Assembly (NCBI RefSeq): GCF_005239225.2 | Contig: NC_133300.1 | Coordinates: 1,350,848 to 1,414,847 of the forward strand | Origin: Populus alba | Taxonomy: Eukaryota > Streptophyta > Magnoliopsida > Malpighiales > Salicaceae | DNA length: 64,000 nucleotides | Direction of reading: 5' to 3' | In this document: piece by piece, positions 46,160 through 56,871 of the stretch | How positions within the stretch are numbered: position 1 is the first letter of the stretch | How the letters are laid out: the number at the start of each line of letters is the position of its first letter | Program-made: the position numbers and the translations under genes | Notes under the pieces: generated by a model | Databases searched by the model: none | The model's input: the letters and a program-made list of their open reading frames with translations, nothing else | Told to the model about the DNA's origin: nothing

Positions 46160-49100
46160 GTGGGAAAAAAATTACAGCATCACCATCTCATTCACAAAGA
46201 AGTTTCTTTCTTTTTCAGAAACCTCCAAAATAAGGGTGGGGTGGAGTAAAACCAAAAGGAGAGCATCACTAACCGCTTCAATCAAGTACTCAAGTGGTTG
46301 CTCTGTAACATTTGACTTGCCAGAAACAGTTGTCAAAGCACCGCCATGAGCACCATCATCAGGACTGGTAAAGTCTGCAAGCAAAGGTGATGCAGATATC
46401 CCAGGACTGCCAATTGCAAGGGAGGGAGCCAGTGCTTGTGCAACAGATGGTTGGTGTACAATATTTCCAGTATTTAAGAGTGAGGAAATACCAGAAACTG
46501 GTTTGTCAGAATCTCCTGTCATAGGAGATGGAGCTTGCCGGTGTAATTGCTGCTGCTGCTGCATCTGTTGATTCTGCATTAAATTCTGGTGTTGCTGCAA
46601 TCGTTTAAGCTGTTGTGTTTGTAGCATCTGTTGTTCATGCTGCTGCTGTTGCTGCTGTTTTAGATGCTGGTGTTGAATCATATTGGAATTCGACTGAAGG
46701 GGAATATTTGGCTGCAGCATACTAGCCCCACTTTGTGTTGACAATGTGTTAACATTGGTTGGTTGGGAAATGCTCACGAGATTCTGTTGTACAGTTCCTA
46801 CAGGTGTCTGCTGCAATGAGCTCAGTGCATTTCCTTGTCCAGAATCTAGATTGGAGCCTGGTTGTATTGGATTCATCATGTTTGATTGTGACGTCGAATC
46901 CCCAGATAAAGTTGAAAGAGAATCATGCAGCAAGCTTGACATATTGTTCTGCTGCATCTTTGGTACAGAACCTTGCATATTCATTGATTGCAACTGGGGA
47001 TTCAGTTGATTTTCATGGGACTGCAATTGAGGAACTTGAGATTGGGGAAGTTGTCCTTGCATGGGTTGAATATGAGGTTGGGGAAGTTGTCCTTGCTGTA
47101 GATTAGGAATAGGCTCCCTGTATCTGCTTGGGTTTAGAAAACCTACAATCTGCTTCTCATAGAAACCCAATTTCTCCTTGAAAGCAGGTGTGATGTTGTT
47201 TTTAGAGACCTGTAAGAATGTTATCAAGCGCTCCAACATGACCTTGAATACCTTCATCTTTTCAAGCTGTTCTGACTTCGGTTGTTGCGGAAGAGGGTCA
47301 TGCTGGAAAGCAAAGTTAACATACACGAGAATTAAAAATTGCATTGACCCTTCGTAGCAAAACTAGTAAAACATAAGTGAAAAAAATGTTTCTATTCCAA
47401 TTCTTCTGTGTCAATGCATGGTTGTGGGGTGGTTGGGGGTGAGGGGGGGGGAATTAGTACAGATGATACAGTGACAAGCAATGCTGATGGGGAAAACAAA
47501 TTAATCAAAAGCTCAACTGTGGGGGTTTATGAATCATGTGTGAGCAAATAAATCTGAAAAAATTACAAAGACAATTTACCTGCTGTAACTTGGTATCAAT
47601 TCTCTGGTACATTTCATTTATTTCAGGTAAATACGCTTCCTTCATAACTTTGATCTAGGAAGTACATATAACCAGCAAAACATTGTCAATCATATGCTTG
47701 ATTTCTTCAGGTCCCAGAGTCAGAAAGCAACATAAGCAAACTTGAGAGAATTGATAGATAAATAAATAAAATGGCAGAGGACAGCATATATTGTTTGAGA
47801 TAAAAATAGCAGAGTGGAATCAATGCTGAAAACTCAATAGAGAATATAGTTATTGATTGCATGTTACCCCTTCAGATAAGATTCAGGGATTGGTCAAGTT
47901 CAGTTACTTTGTCTCACAGCAAACTACTCACCATTGTTTTCTATTGTTCTCACTCAAGTCAATGGATGTCACGACTTTGGTAAACACTTCTTCGCTTTAT
48001 AACTTTAGTTTTATAACCCTTATATCCTAATTACAACCACTCCTATTCCCGTTTTAGTACCCTCCCAGGCACAAAAAAATTGACCTCATCAAATATGCAG
48101 TTATGAATTGCAACTACAGCCATTAAACGATTCAGAATTTCAACCTCGTTTTCTATAAAATTCAACAATACTGGACATGGTCATGATTCAATGGATTAGG
48201 TCCACTTATTTTCCTTTCTTCCATTGTCACATGTTTCAGAACAAATTTGATTGCATCTTGAAAACAACTGTTCACTTAACCAAATATAACGATGACTATT
48301 CAGAAACAGTTCACTCTTGTTTTCAAGTCTGTCTATTATAGTAAGAAGTATTGTCAATTGGACTTATTGGAAATAATAAAATAATAATTCACCACACAAT
48401 AAATGTATGGAAATACAGGGAAAAAATTGAAAGGCAGAGATTTGCAATAGAAAAAATTGTCGTGTCAGTACCAAGAAAATAACCCTCTTGACATAGAAAT
48501 ATGAATATTTACCTTTAATCATCTTATCAGTAATTTATCATGGAAGAAAAGCACAAAAGTGACGCTTTACCTCCTAACCAGGAAAATCTTTAAAATAAAC
48601 CATCTCAATCATAAAAAATAGATAGCCATGCAGCACAGTCCTTGTTCCTTAACAAGTTAAGGATGAAACACTTCACATGCCTTACAGAATTAGCATCGAG
48701 GAGGTGATCATGAGATTTTCCAGCAAGGTGATGATTTATCAGCACACCAAACCTTAAGTGTCTCAGAGTTAGTCCACTTGCTAATTTCTTTCTTCCCATA
48801 AAAATCAATTGGCTGATGATTAGTTACCCTAGTGTCAAATGCATTGTCCAGTTATACATATATTTTTAAAATTCATGTCCGTTAAATTCAAAATGAGAGG
48901 TGAACAATTGGTGTAATGAGCTGGAGGGCATGATGTGGCAACAAACGAGTGTGATTGCAATGGTTTCAATAGCAGTGGCATCAGTAGCACATAAAGCTAC
49001 CAAAAGAGCATTGCTGACTTGAACCATTATGAGAGCTGAAGAGTTGTTGCAATGCACTGGATGGCATTATGTCGTAACAAATATATGTGTGATTGGAATG

Positions 49101-51160
49101 GCTCCAATAGCAGTGGCATTTCTGATGCCATAAGTGGCAGCCATAGCTCATAAAGCTACCAAAAAGAGCATTACTGACTTGAACCATTATTGTATTTTCA
49201 AGAAATTTAAATAAATATGTTATAATCTAACATGAAAGCACAAAGCTGCAAAATTAAAGTTGGAGCAAGGCTAGAGAGCTGCAAGGATGAGAAAAACTTA
49301 CTTGATTGTATTCGATCCAGGGGTTTGTTACCATTGCCAGTGGGTATGGTATTTTGAGACTTGGTCTCCATTGTAAGCATCTTCAGAGATATTTTACGTA
49401 GATAATCAGACTGAAATCAGATATCAATAACAAAAGATTAGATCTCTGCACAATCCATGTTACAAGAGAAGGGGGAAAAGGGATTTATGCTCTTTCTAAT
49501 ATGCTAGGTTCTTTGTATTTGCATCTTCTGTGAGGATATACTTCTGTGTCCTCTCTTTTTATTTAATTATTTATGTATTGATTCGTTATTTGCATTTTGC
49601 ACACTTCCCTTGTACTTGAAAAGGACCTTGGTCACTCTAAATAAAACACTTGCCAAGAGAATTAAAGAAAAGATGAGAACTTCTACAAAATGACCAGTGA
49701 GGAAGTGTGGACACACTACACACACATGTGTACATGCATAAATCCACAAACTTATGCATGTGTATATTCATGTCTAGAGAATATCGAAATTATTGAACCT
49801 AGCATTAGCCGAATACCTGATTGGTAGCAGCAGTATAAATCTTTTCCTCAAACCGTACGGCAATTTTCTTGAGTTCTTGTAATCCCTCTTGACCAGAAAA
49901 CGGAAGATGCCTCTTTATTGTCTCCATTCTACACATGTAAAACATTACATTTAGTTTTTTAATGACAAGGCAGGTATAGAGAAGTTTAGCAGCAGTGAGA
50001 AAGAACCGTGAACTCATACAACCACACCAATATCAGAAATGTATACAACGGAATCATTAGCAAAAAATAAAAACAAATAATGATATAGCCGAGTGTCGAT
50101 CAAGTAATTATGGCATCAAACATACAGACATCTATTTTTACTTCCTTTCCCCGTATTATTCCAGAGGTACAGGGTATAGGAGTTCACTTGGCTACCCTTC
50201 TGTCTAAAATTCTAGTTACGAGCTTCATGGTTAATTTTCTTGAACTGGAAGAACCTTCCATTTATGGCTATGGCTATGCTCCACGGTATATAAGTGCATT
50301 AGTTGCAAACCAGGGGAACTCTATGAAAACATTACAATAGCATTTAGTCCGAGTAAGAAAACTTTTATACATGCACTGTAATTGACAAAGAAAAGAAGAG
50401 AAATCCTTTTAATTTATGAAAATGCAATGAGTTGATCTTATCTCACGCTGCAACATATACTCTACAGTGCTCATTGGCTACTGCAAGTGCCAACAGTAGC
50501 TGTCTATATGATTTTGGATGTAGAGATATCATCAAAACATTCAACTTTATACTGAGAAACTAGGAAACCATACACTATTGTGGCTAATTGATTTTTGTCT
50601 GCTGCTTTTGTACTTTAAGATCACTATCATTTCAATCCTGTAGAAGTAAAGCAAATAGAAGGCCCAAATCCAACACTATTCATTTAAGTTCAGTTGCAAC
50701 TCAAGGTTGAAATTGAAACACCAATGCTCATAGCAATAGATTAACCTTGAAATTTAAAGCGGAACAAGCTTCATGCAGCCATCCAAGAGGTCATCATCAA
50801 AAGAAGATGTTACACAAGAAGTTCCAACAAAAATTACTTCCCAGCACTTTTTATTCCCTCAAGTTCACTTCTTGTGAGAAACAAGTGAAAAATGAAAAAG
50901 AAAAAAACAGAGGTGTATGATACTTGAGGTTGCCTCATGGCAGTCCTGCTGATTTTAATTAACCTTTTGCCCTTCTCTTTTTCTTTCATTTAAATACAAG
51001 ATATACTAATTTTCAGCACTTGCACATGTTAGCAAACAGATACTTACATTTTGTTGACTATTCTTTGCCGTGAGTCAGGCTGCAATTGAGTTCTCCAATC
51101 ACCTGTGTCCATCACAGGTTCTCCGCCTGGGGCAGTGGACCTCCAACTATTGGCATCCAT
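46160..51160 (-). CDS. MED15-like copy C: intact KIX module plus separate Q-rich exon
   Basis: Minus-strand exons 1 (51048-51160), 2 (49817-49928) and 3 (49302-49410) join in phase with good GT-AG sites and encode an undamaged MED15 N-terminus and KIX domain. Exon 5 (47580-47654) and exon 6 (46274-47302, 343 codons) are also open. Exon 4 and the SLDSTAQTGH exon present in A or B are missing, and exon 3 ends in phase 1 while exon 5 needs phase 0. Joining exon 3 to exon 5 gives a stop after ten codons, so the predicted product is about 121 residues: KIX plus a short tail. Exon 7 (ending about 46160) has lost its AG acceptor. Read as a full MED15 it is a pseudogene; as a KIX-only gene it is intact. 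Expression is unknown. A retrotransposon has inserted about 1 kb upstream. Confidence 0.7.
46274..47302 (-). CDS. MED15 copy C exon 6, Q-rich region
   Basis: An uninterrupted 343-codon exon: HDPLPQQPKSEQLEKMKVFK, the FLQVSKNNITPAFKEKLGFY helix region, a long Gln/Asn/Met/Ser-rich activator-type segment with poly-Q runs, and EQPLEYLIEA at the end. Intact while its neighbours are lost. Without exon 4 it would only be translated in frame by another start or splice choice. Read-through past its donor stops at 46172. Confidence 0.85.
47580..47654 (-). CDS. MED15 copy C exon 5
   Basis: IKVMKEAYLPEINEMYQRI then DTKLQQ, the conserved segment before HDPLPQQ in plant MED15. It is flanked by a TTCCTAG acceptor and a GTAAAT donor and is 75 bases. 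It is absent from copies A and B. Confidence 0.8.
48895..49195. repeat. Tandem pair of about 135-bp repeats in a MED15 copy C intron
   Basis: Two direct units (about 48895-49030 and 49030-49190), the first shortened, matching those of copies A and B. Exon 4, which lies next to these repeats in A and B, is absent here, so the deletion that removed it ends at or near them. Confidence 0.7.
49302..49410 (-). CDS. MED15 copy C exon 3 (last KIX helix)
   Basis: SDYLRKISLKMLTMETKSQN follows an ATTTCAG acceptor and completes the KIX fold. The exon then reads TIPTGNGNKPLDRIQS and ends at GTAAGT in phase 1. It is longer than in copies A and B (109 versus 92 and 91), because those copies use a different 3' sequence. 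Confidence 0.85.
49817..49928 (-). CDS. MED15 copy C exon 2 (first part of KIX domain)
   Basis: After a TGTGTAG acceptor the frame continues IMETIKRHLPFSGQEGLQEL then KKIAVRFEEKIYTAATNQ, the first helices of the KIX domain. The exon is 112 bases. Copies A and B each have 111, the missing base lying in the HLPFSG region. Confidence 0.88.
51048..51160 (-). CDS. MED15 copy C exon 1 (start codon and N-terminus)
   Basis: ATG at 51160 on the minus strand opens MDANSWRSTAPGGEPVMDTG followed by DWRTQLQPDSRQRIVNK, matching the conserved start of plant MED15 proteins. The donor is GTAAGT at 51047. The 113-base exon ends in phase 2. Confidence 0.85.
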
Positions 51161-52160
51161 GGGGTTTTGGCCAACCAAAAAAAATCACTTCGATCACCAC
51201 AAAAAAAATTAATTATATTGCACGTTAGAATAGACCCTAAAAGGAAAGTCAGGAACAGCAGAAGAGTAAGAGCACATCAAAGTCATGAAAATTGGAATAT
51301 CAGTTTATTCAGACTTGAATAGATTTAAAAAGAACTTCCATCTAATAGCATGTACTTTATTAAAGAATTCTACCAAATATGGATGCATAAAATCTGAACA
51401 GCCATAACAAATATACACGACCATTCAGGGCAAGGTGCTAGGATCTTGGGTATTCGGGTATTCAGGTATTATAAGCAAGATTTGGGCCTGAATCTTCATG
51501 GTGCTTCTAAAACCAAGGAAGCAAAAAACTAGCCAGCTAGTTCATAACTTGCCGCACCAACAGATGGTGAGTGTTGGTAAACCAAGCCATAGAGAAACTC
51601 ATGGTGCTTCAATTTTAACTTGATGTTTTCTAGCAACACTTGTGATGCATCATCGATGCAATGTTTACAATGACAAACTTGCATTTCTATTCATTGTGGT
51701 TTTAGGTTCACAGATTCTGATCAAATAGATATTTAATGATCCAAAAACATTTAAATGCTTTACTTCAATAGATAGATTAAGTATCTTTCTAGATATCAGT
51801 ATATCACATCTTACCAATTTAGATTCAGCACAGGACCTTTTTCAGGTGCTTACCAATTTTTACTCGCAAGCAAATACATACAGTCAAACCCCCTCCCCCT
51901 CCCCTCCTGTTCTTGTTATTTATGCATGTATTAACTTTTCTGAAAGAATAAATGTTCAAGGGAGCAAATAGTGTAAATAGAACGAGGAGAATACCACATC
52001 CCCCAAAGAATAAAGAAAGATGAAGAAAACAAAACAAAGTCATAAAACAAGGCTTTTCAATCCTCGATGAATATCAGCAGTACTCTAAATACCCCAGCAA
52101 ATAGAACATGAAGAGGCCACAAACAATAACCCATCCCAAAGAGATTGTCTAGGATGTTTT

Positions 52161-52630
52161 TGTTGGGCGCGGAATCCGGTGACCGGTGATGATCTGATAA
52201 TTGCTCAACGGAGGGATAAGCACACTGAGACACAATATTTTACGTGGTTCGGCAAAACCGCCTACATCCACGGGAGAGAGTCCATTTATTAGAGATAGAG
52301 AAAGAATACAATAAATACATGGAGGAGGATCTAATCACTCAACTCCCATCTCTCTTGCTGCCTTGCAGCTGCTGCAATGGCTGCTGCCATTGCAGCTCCT
52401 CTTTCTCTCTTCACTCTTGCACACACTCACGTTTGCTCTCACTCTCACATAGCTCTCTTTGTATGGTGCCTATTTATAGGCAGGATGGTAGCTTCTCTTC
52501 TTCTTTCCAGCAGCTGCACATGGGAGTGGGTGGCTGCCATCTTCTTCAACAAAGGCTGCTGCCACTTGCTTGGTGGTGGTGGCCACTTTGTTTGGTGGTG
52601 GGGTAGTCCCACTAATGGCAATACCTAACA
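52161..52630 (-). repeat. 3' LTR (element orientation) of the LARD-like element
   Basis: 470 bp; on the minus strand it begins TGTTAGG and ends CCCAACA. It contains a TATTTATAGG box near 52468. Confidence 0.93.
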
Positions 52631-53469
52631 ATCACCCCCTTTGCCATTGATGTGGGGCAATTGTCCGCTTGCTTTTTTAGCACAAGCTTGCATCTTGCAG
52701 CTCTTCCAAGCTTACCATTCCGAGAGCGTCTCCGGCCAAGTTTATAGGTACTCGCCAAACCTTTCAATCACCAGAGTCACCAAAGCACACCCTTGCTTAC
52801 ACCAAAGGATCACTTCAACCAGATGGTCTCACACATCACATCTGAAGAGTGTTAACGCTTGTCTCTGGGACACAACATTCCCCTTCGAGCGTATCAACCA
52901 TGCTCGGTCCGGAATGATTCATCAAGCCTTACACCAAGGCTTACAACACCCCCTCAAACGGATATTCCATGTGCGACAGTCATTATTTGAGTATCTCAAT
53001 ATGATCACAAACCCACCACTCTTCCAAGAGTCTACTCATCCAGGAGTTACGCCTGCCCTCTGTTCCAACATAGGAACCACGCCTTACTTCTCCATGAGTC
53101 TCTCGCTCTTAGTCGTAAGAGTCCAGGTAGCTCTTCACCTTTAACCATGGGGGCAGCCCATTAAAGGTTGATCCATATCTATCTCCATACTCTGAGTATT
53201 ACAATGCCATTACCGAGCTCACCACCTTGACAAGAGTCAACTCGTTTCTGGAACCTGCGCATGCCCTCTGCTCCTTCATAGCAGCCGCGTCTTAATGCTC
53301 CACAAGTCACACACTTATTGTCCAAGGCAAATGTCTTCTAGCTCATTGATCTTTAGCATGGGGGCAATATCCATGAAAGTCAATCCTGCATTTGTCTTCA
53401 TACTCATCATAGCCACTTCATTTGGCTATACACCTGTCCACTCATATCTAGCCATCACATTGGCTTTGG

Positions 53470-53765
53470 GGCGTTCTGAACTGGGCTCATATCGTGGCCC
53501 ACACACCTTCTCCTTAGGTGTCTTCGCTCGTCATCATGCGGCGGTCTGAATCTGGGCTCATATCATGGCCCACACACCTTCTCCTTAGGTGTCTTCGCTC
53601 GTCATCATGCGGCGGTCTGAATCTGGGCTCATATCATGGCCCACACACCTTCTCCTTAGGTGTCTACGCCCGTTGTCTTGGGCGACCTGATCTTGGGCTC
53701 ATTTCATAGCCCTCACACCTTCTCTCTAAGGTGTCTCCGCCCGCTGTCATGGAGCGGTCTCATCC
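53470..53765. repeat. 71-bp tandem repeat inside the LARD-like element
   Basis: GGGCTCATATCATGGCCCAC and CACCTTCTCCTTAGGTGTC recur with GGGCTCA at 53483, 53554, 53625 and 53695, a period of 70-71 bp, with a partial unit after. Copies are very similar, the last ones more diverged. Confidence 0.9.
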
Positions 53766-54095
53766 TCCTTCATCGAGGATGACTCTAGTGGCTCCAAGAT
53801 TCTCTACCACCATGTGGACTTGGGAGAGATTACTGCCACTGACTACATAGAAAGAGAAAGTTGCGGTATACTCCTCGCAATCCTCCACCTCGATTTCTAT
53901 GTTTGGAGCTTCTACGCCTTTCTGCTTGACAGCTCCACCCACACCACTCTCTTTGGTGTCTTCGCCTTTTATCATAGGCATTTGCACCCCCTCAATTAGG
54001 TGCCTCTGCAACAGCTCTCTTTCCATCCTTGCATGCATTGAAAGGTCTTCGCCTGTTGTCTTCATCAAGAGCATAAAAGACTTCCTGTTGTACAA
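53760..54095 (-). CDS. Hypothetical ORF in the LARD-like element
   Basis: A 111-codon minus-strand frame in the sense direction of the element (MYNRKSFMLLMKTTGEDLS, FSFYVVSGSNLSQVHMVVEN). No gag, protease or other domain is recognised. It may be a chance frame in a non-coding element. Confidence 0.2.
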   Translation of the reverse strand: MYNRKSFMLLMKTTGEDLSMHARMERELLQRHLIEGVQMPMIKGEDTKESGVGGAVKQKGVEAPNIEIEVEDCEEYTATFSFYVVSGSNLSQVHMVVENLGATRVILDEGG

Positions 54096-55299
54096 ACTTT
54101 AATAGTCTCTGCTCTGAGCTTCATCTGGGAACACTTCTTCTCCTTGCACCTGTTGTCTCATTACAGTACCTCGTTGGATCCCTCGGGTACTCTTGCACAA
54201 TCTCCGTGTGCCCTTGTGCAATTTCTGTTCTCCAGATTTCTCCCTATTCCTTGCTTATGTTTGACAGCAGCTCATCCTGTTACAACACCTGTCCAAGTCA
54301 AAATAGGGTGCCAATCTTCATTCCCTTACTGTATTTCTCTTCCATTATCAGGGTCTTCATCAATTCTCCCCTTGAGAAATCACAGTCACCGAATCTAGCT
54401 TCTTTGAAGAAATCACCACTCCATCAGATCCTTGATCATGCGGAACCCAACTGTTCCCCTTGTGCCGTCATCCTGCTAGTCTTCAACCGTTTCATTACAA
54501 ACTGCTATATATACGAAAATAGTACCGTATGGATAATCCTTCCACTAAGCAAGTTCCCAGGAAAGATTGGAGGGGTCACACTAGTCCCGCTTAAAACCCA
54601 ATCTCCTAGACAGAACTTCTTAGGCTATATCTATCCATCGTACTGTCTCTCCGTATATACAACCATTTGCTAGCTTTGTTGCGGCTCTCCTTTGCAAGTG
54701 ATCTGGGTATCCTGGCTTCATACCTGATTTCTCAACATCTGGCGAGACTACCAGTGCTTAGATTCGTCAAGATTGGACTTCGTCAATTTCCACTCTCCAC
54801 CTCTAATTGTTCACATAACCGGGTGTCTAGAGTGTCCCAATTTTGCCTTCCATCAAGGCATTAAATTTCCCCATTTAACATTACAGCACATGTAATTGGG
54901 TAAACATGTGCACCTTCTTCTCCTTAATCTCCATCGACCTCAATCCAGACCTTCAGATGCCTCCTGATCGGGCAATCTCTCTTTAATAATAAACCACTGC
55001 CATTTTCGGTCTCGAATCTCAACGATCGGACCGTACCATTGCATCCGGAATGATCAAATTAGCTGGAAACATGTCTTGAATCGTCCAAATCGCACTTCAG
55101 ACGGCTAAGATTTGATCAAACAATTCTGGCCTGATCAACGGCCCAGATTCACTCTCAGATCCGGTTGCACGTAGACTCTGCTGCACAGAATCCTTACCTC
55201 GGCTCGCGGCTCGGCTCGGCTCCCATTCAGCTCGGCTACAATCGGCTGTGGCTCGGCTCGGCTCGCGGCTGATGACATGGCATGTGGGTCCCACTGTGC

Positions 55300-55460
55300 T
55301 GACGTGTCTGCTGGCTTTCGCTGGCATGGCATGCTGACTGTGTTTGTTGACGTCACCATTACATCATGATGATGTCATCTTGGGTCATGCTTACTGTGCA
55401 TGCTGACGTCACAAATTACGTCATGCTGACGTCATCATTATCCGGGTCAGTCACGTGGGT
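55300..55460 (-). promoter_or_regulatory. Cluster of TGACG/TGACGTCA (bZIP-type) motifs and a G-box
   Basis: Perfect TGACGTCA palindromes at 55348-55355, 55404-55411 and 55427-55434, a TACGTCA at 55417-55423, a TGACGTG at 55300-55306, and a CACGTG G-box at 55452-55457. Such sites bind bZIP factors (TGA/as-1 type). They lie in the leader just downstream of the 5' LTR on the element's sense strand. Regulation of the element by stress or salicylate is inference. Confidence 0.5.
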
Positions 55461-55715
55461 CGGGTCGTCTGGTAATCGGGTCGGGTCAGCCCATCCGGGC
55501 GAAGAAGACGCGTGTGACGCGTGGCGCGCGTCTGCGCGCGTGGCCAGTCTCCTCGTCGGAGCGTGACGGCGCGTGAAGGTGATTCCGACGTCCGATTTCG
55601 ACGCGGTTTTCACCAGTGGCTTCATCTCTTCCTCCTCTACACAGTGGTATGGTCAAAACACAATTTTGACAACTTTCATTTTTGAGCAAAAATCAAACAC
55701 CACTTAAACCATATG

Positions 55716-55727
55716 CTCTGATACCAA
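55716..55727 (-). other. Primer binding site of the LARD-like element
   Basis: GCTCTGATACCA on the plus strand, the complement of TGGTATCAGAGC, one base from the 5' LTR. Complementary to initiator-Met tRNA. It fixes the element's orientation. Confidence 0.9.
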
Positions 55728-55728
55728 T

Positions 55729-56198
55729 TGTTGGGCGCGGAATCCGGTGACCGGTGATGATCTGATAATTGCTCAACGGAGGGATAAGCACACTGAGACA
55801 CAATATTTTACGTGGTTCGGCAAAACCGCCTACATCCACGGGAGAGAGTCCATTTATTAGAGATAGAGAAAGAATACAATAAATACATGGAGGAGGATCT
55901 AATCACTCAACTCCCATCTCTCTTGCTGCCTTGCAGCTGCTGCAATGGCTGCTGCCATTGCAGCTCCTCTTTCTCTCTTCACTCTTGCACACACTCACGT
56001 TTGCTCTCACTCTCACATAGCTCTCTTTGTATGGTGCCTATTTATAGGCAGGATGGTAGCTTCTCTTCTTCTTTCCAGCAGCTGCACATGGGAGTGGGTG
56101 GCTGCCATCTTCTTCAACAAAGGCTGCTGCCACTTGCTTGGTGGTGGTGGCCACTTTGTTTGGTGGTGGGGTAGTCCCACTAATGGCAATACCTAACA
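55729..56198 (-). repeat. 5' LTR (element orientation) of the LARD-like element
   Basis: 470 bp, same sequence as 52161-52630. Being next to the primer site it is the 5' LTR and should hold the promoter on the minus strand. Confidence 0.93.
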
Positions 56199-56203
56199 GT
56201 TTT

Positions 56204-56865
56204 AAGCTAGGAAAAAGAAGAAGAAAAGGACGACGAGCATTAACATGACCAAATTATAAAATTTAAACTTCTTTTCTTTCTTTCTTTTTTCCATGTGTGA
56301 GCTAAATTTAAAGTTCTTTTCCAAATTATGAAACCCAAGGAATTGTATTGTTGTTAAAAACACAATAATTTTGAAGAATTCAGTAAATTCCAAAAACTAA
56401 GAATCAACCAAACAGCTCATTTTTTGGCCATTCCGGCAGTAATATCCCTTCTACTCCAGCTGCTGCATAAACTGATTAAAAAATTATCGATCGAGCCTAA
56501 AAGATTTGAATTGATTTCTATTCTCCACTTAAAAATAAAACTAAAAAATAAAATAAAATAAATTTGGGTTCAAGAATTCACGGCTTGATTATTACAACAA
56601 TAACTGGGAGAAAAAATCGGATAATATCATGTAAATGAAGGGGGAAATTGAAAAATAAAATATTAGAATCGGTTGATTGTGCGTTTCTTTGGATTGCGTT
56701 CACGAGCAGCGATTTCATCGGATCCGTTTATATATTTTTTTAATTTACTTATTAAAATCGAATTGCGTTCACTAGCAGAGATTTCATCGGATCGATTTTT
56801 TTTAATTTAATTATTAAAATAGAATTTCTTTCTCTGAATAATAATTACAATAAAATAAATGAAGT
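56204..56865. other. Intergenic DNA right of the LARD insertion
   Basis: No gene seen. A direct repeat (GCGTTCACGAGCAGCGATTT near 56698 and GCGTTCACTAGCAGAGATTT near 56766) surrounds TTCATCGGAT. Confidence 0.45.
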
Positions 56866-56871
56866 TAGCAG

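Larger units (their letters stand above)
52156..56203 (-). mobile_element. Young non-autonomous LTR retrotransposon (LARD-like)
   Basis: LTRs at 52161-52630 and 55729-56198 are both 470 bp and appear identical by eye. They are flanked by a perfect 5-bp target duplication GTTTT (52156-52160 and 56199-56203). The primer site lies at 55716-55727 (complement of TGGTATCAGAGC), so the element is transcribed on the minus strand. A purine-rich tract next to the other LTR (complement of about 52631-52650, AAAGGGGGTGAT) is the polypurine tract. The 3.1-kb interior has no gag or pol, so it must use proteins from a relative. It inserted into the region upstream of MED15 copy C. The interior holds a 71-bp tandem repeat and a cluster of TGACGTCA sites. 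Confidence 0.92.

Noticed and set aside
52641..53144. 167-codon plus-strand open frame in the LARD-like element
   Set aside because: It runs opposite to the element's transcription direction, has no recognisable domain, and lies in non-coding interior sequence.
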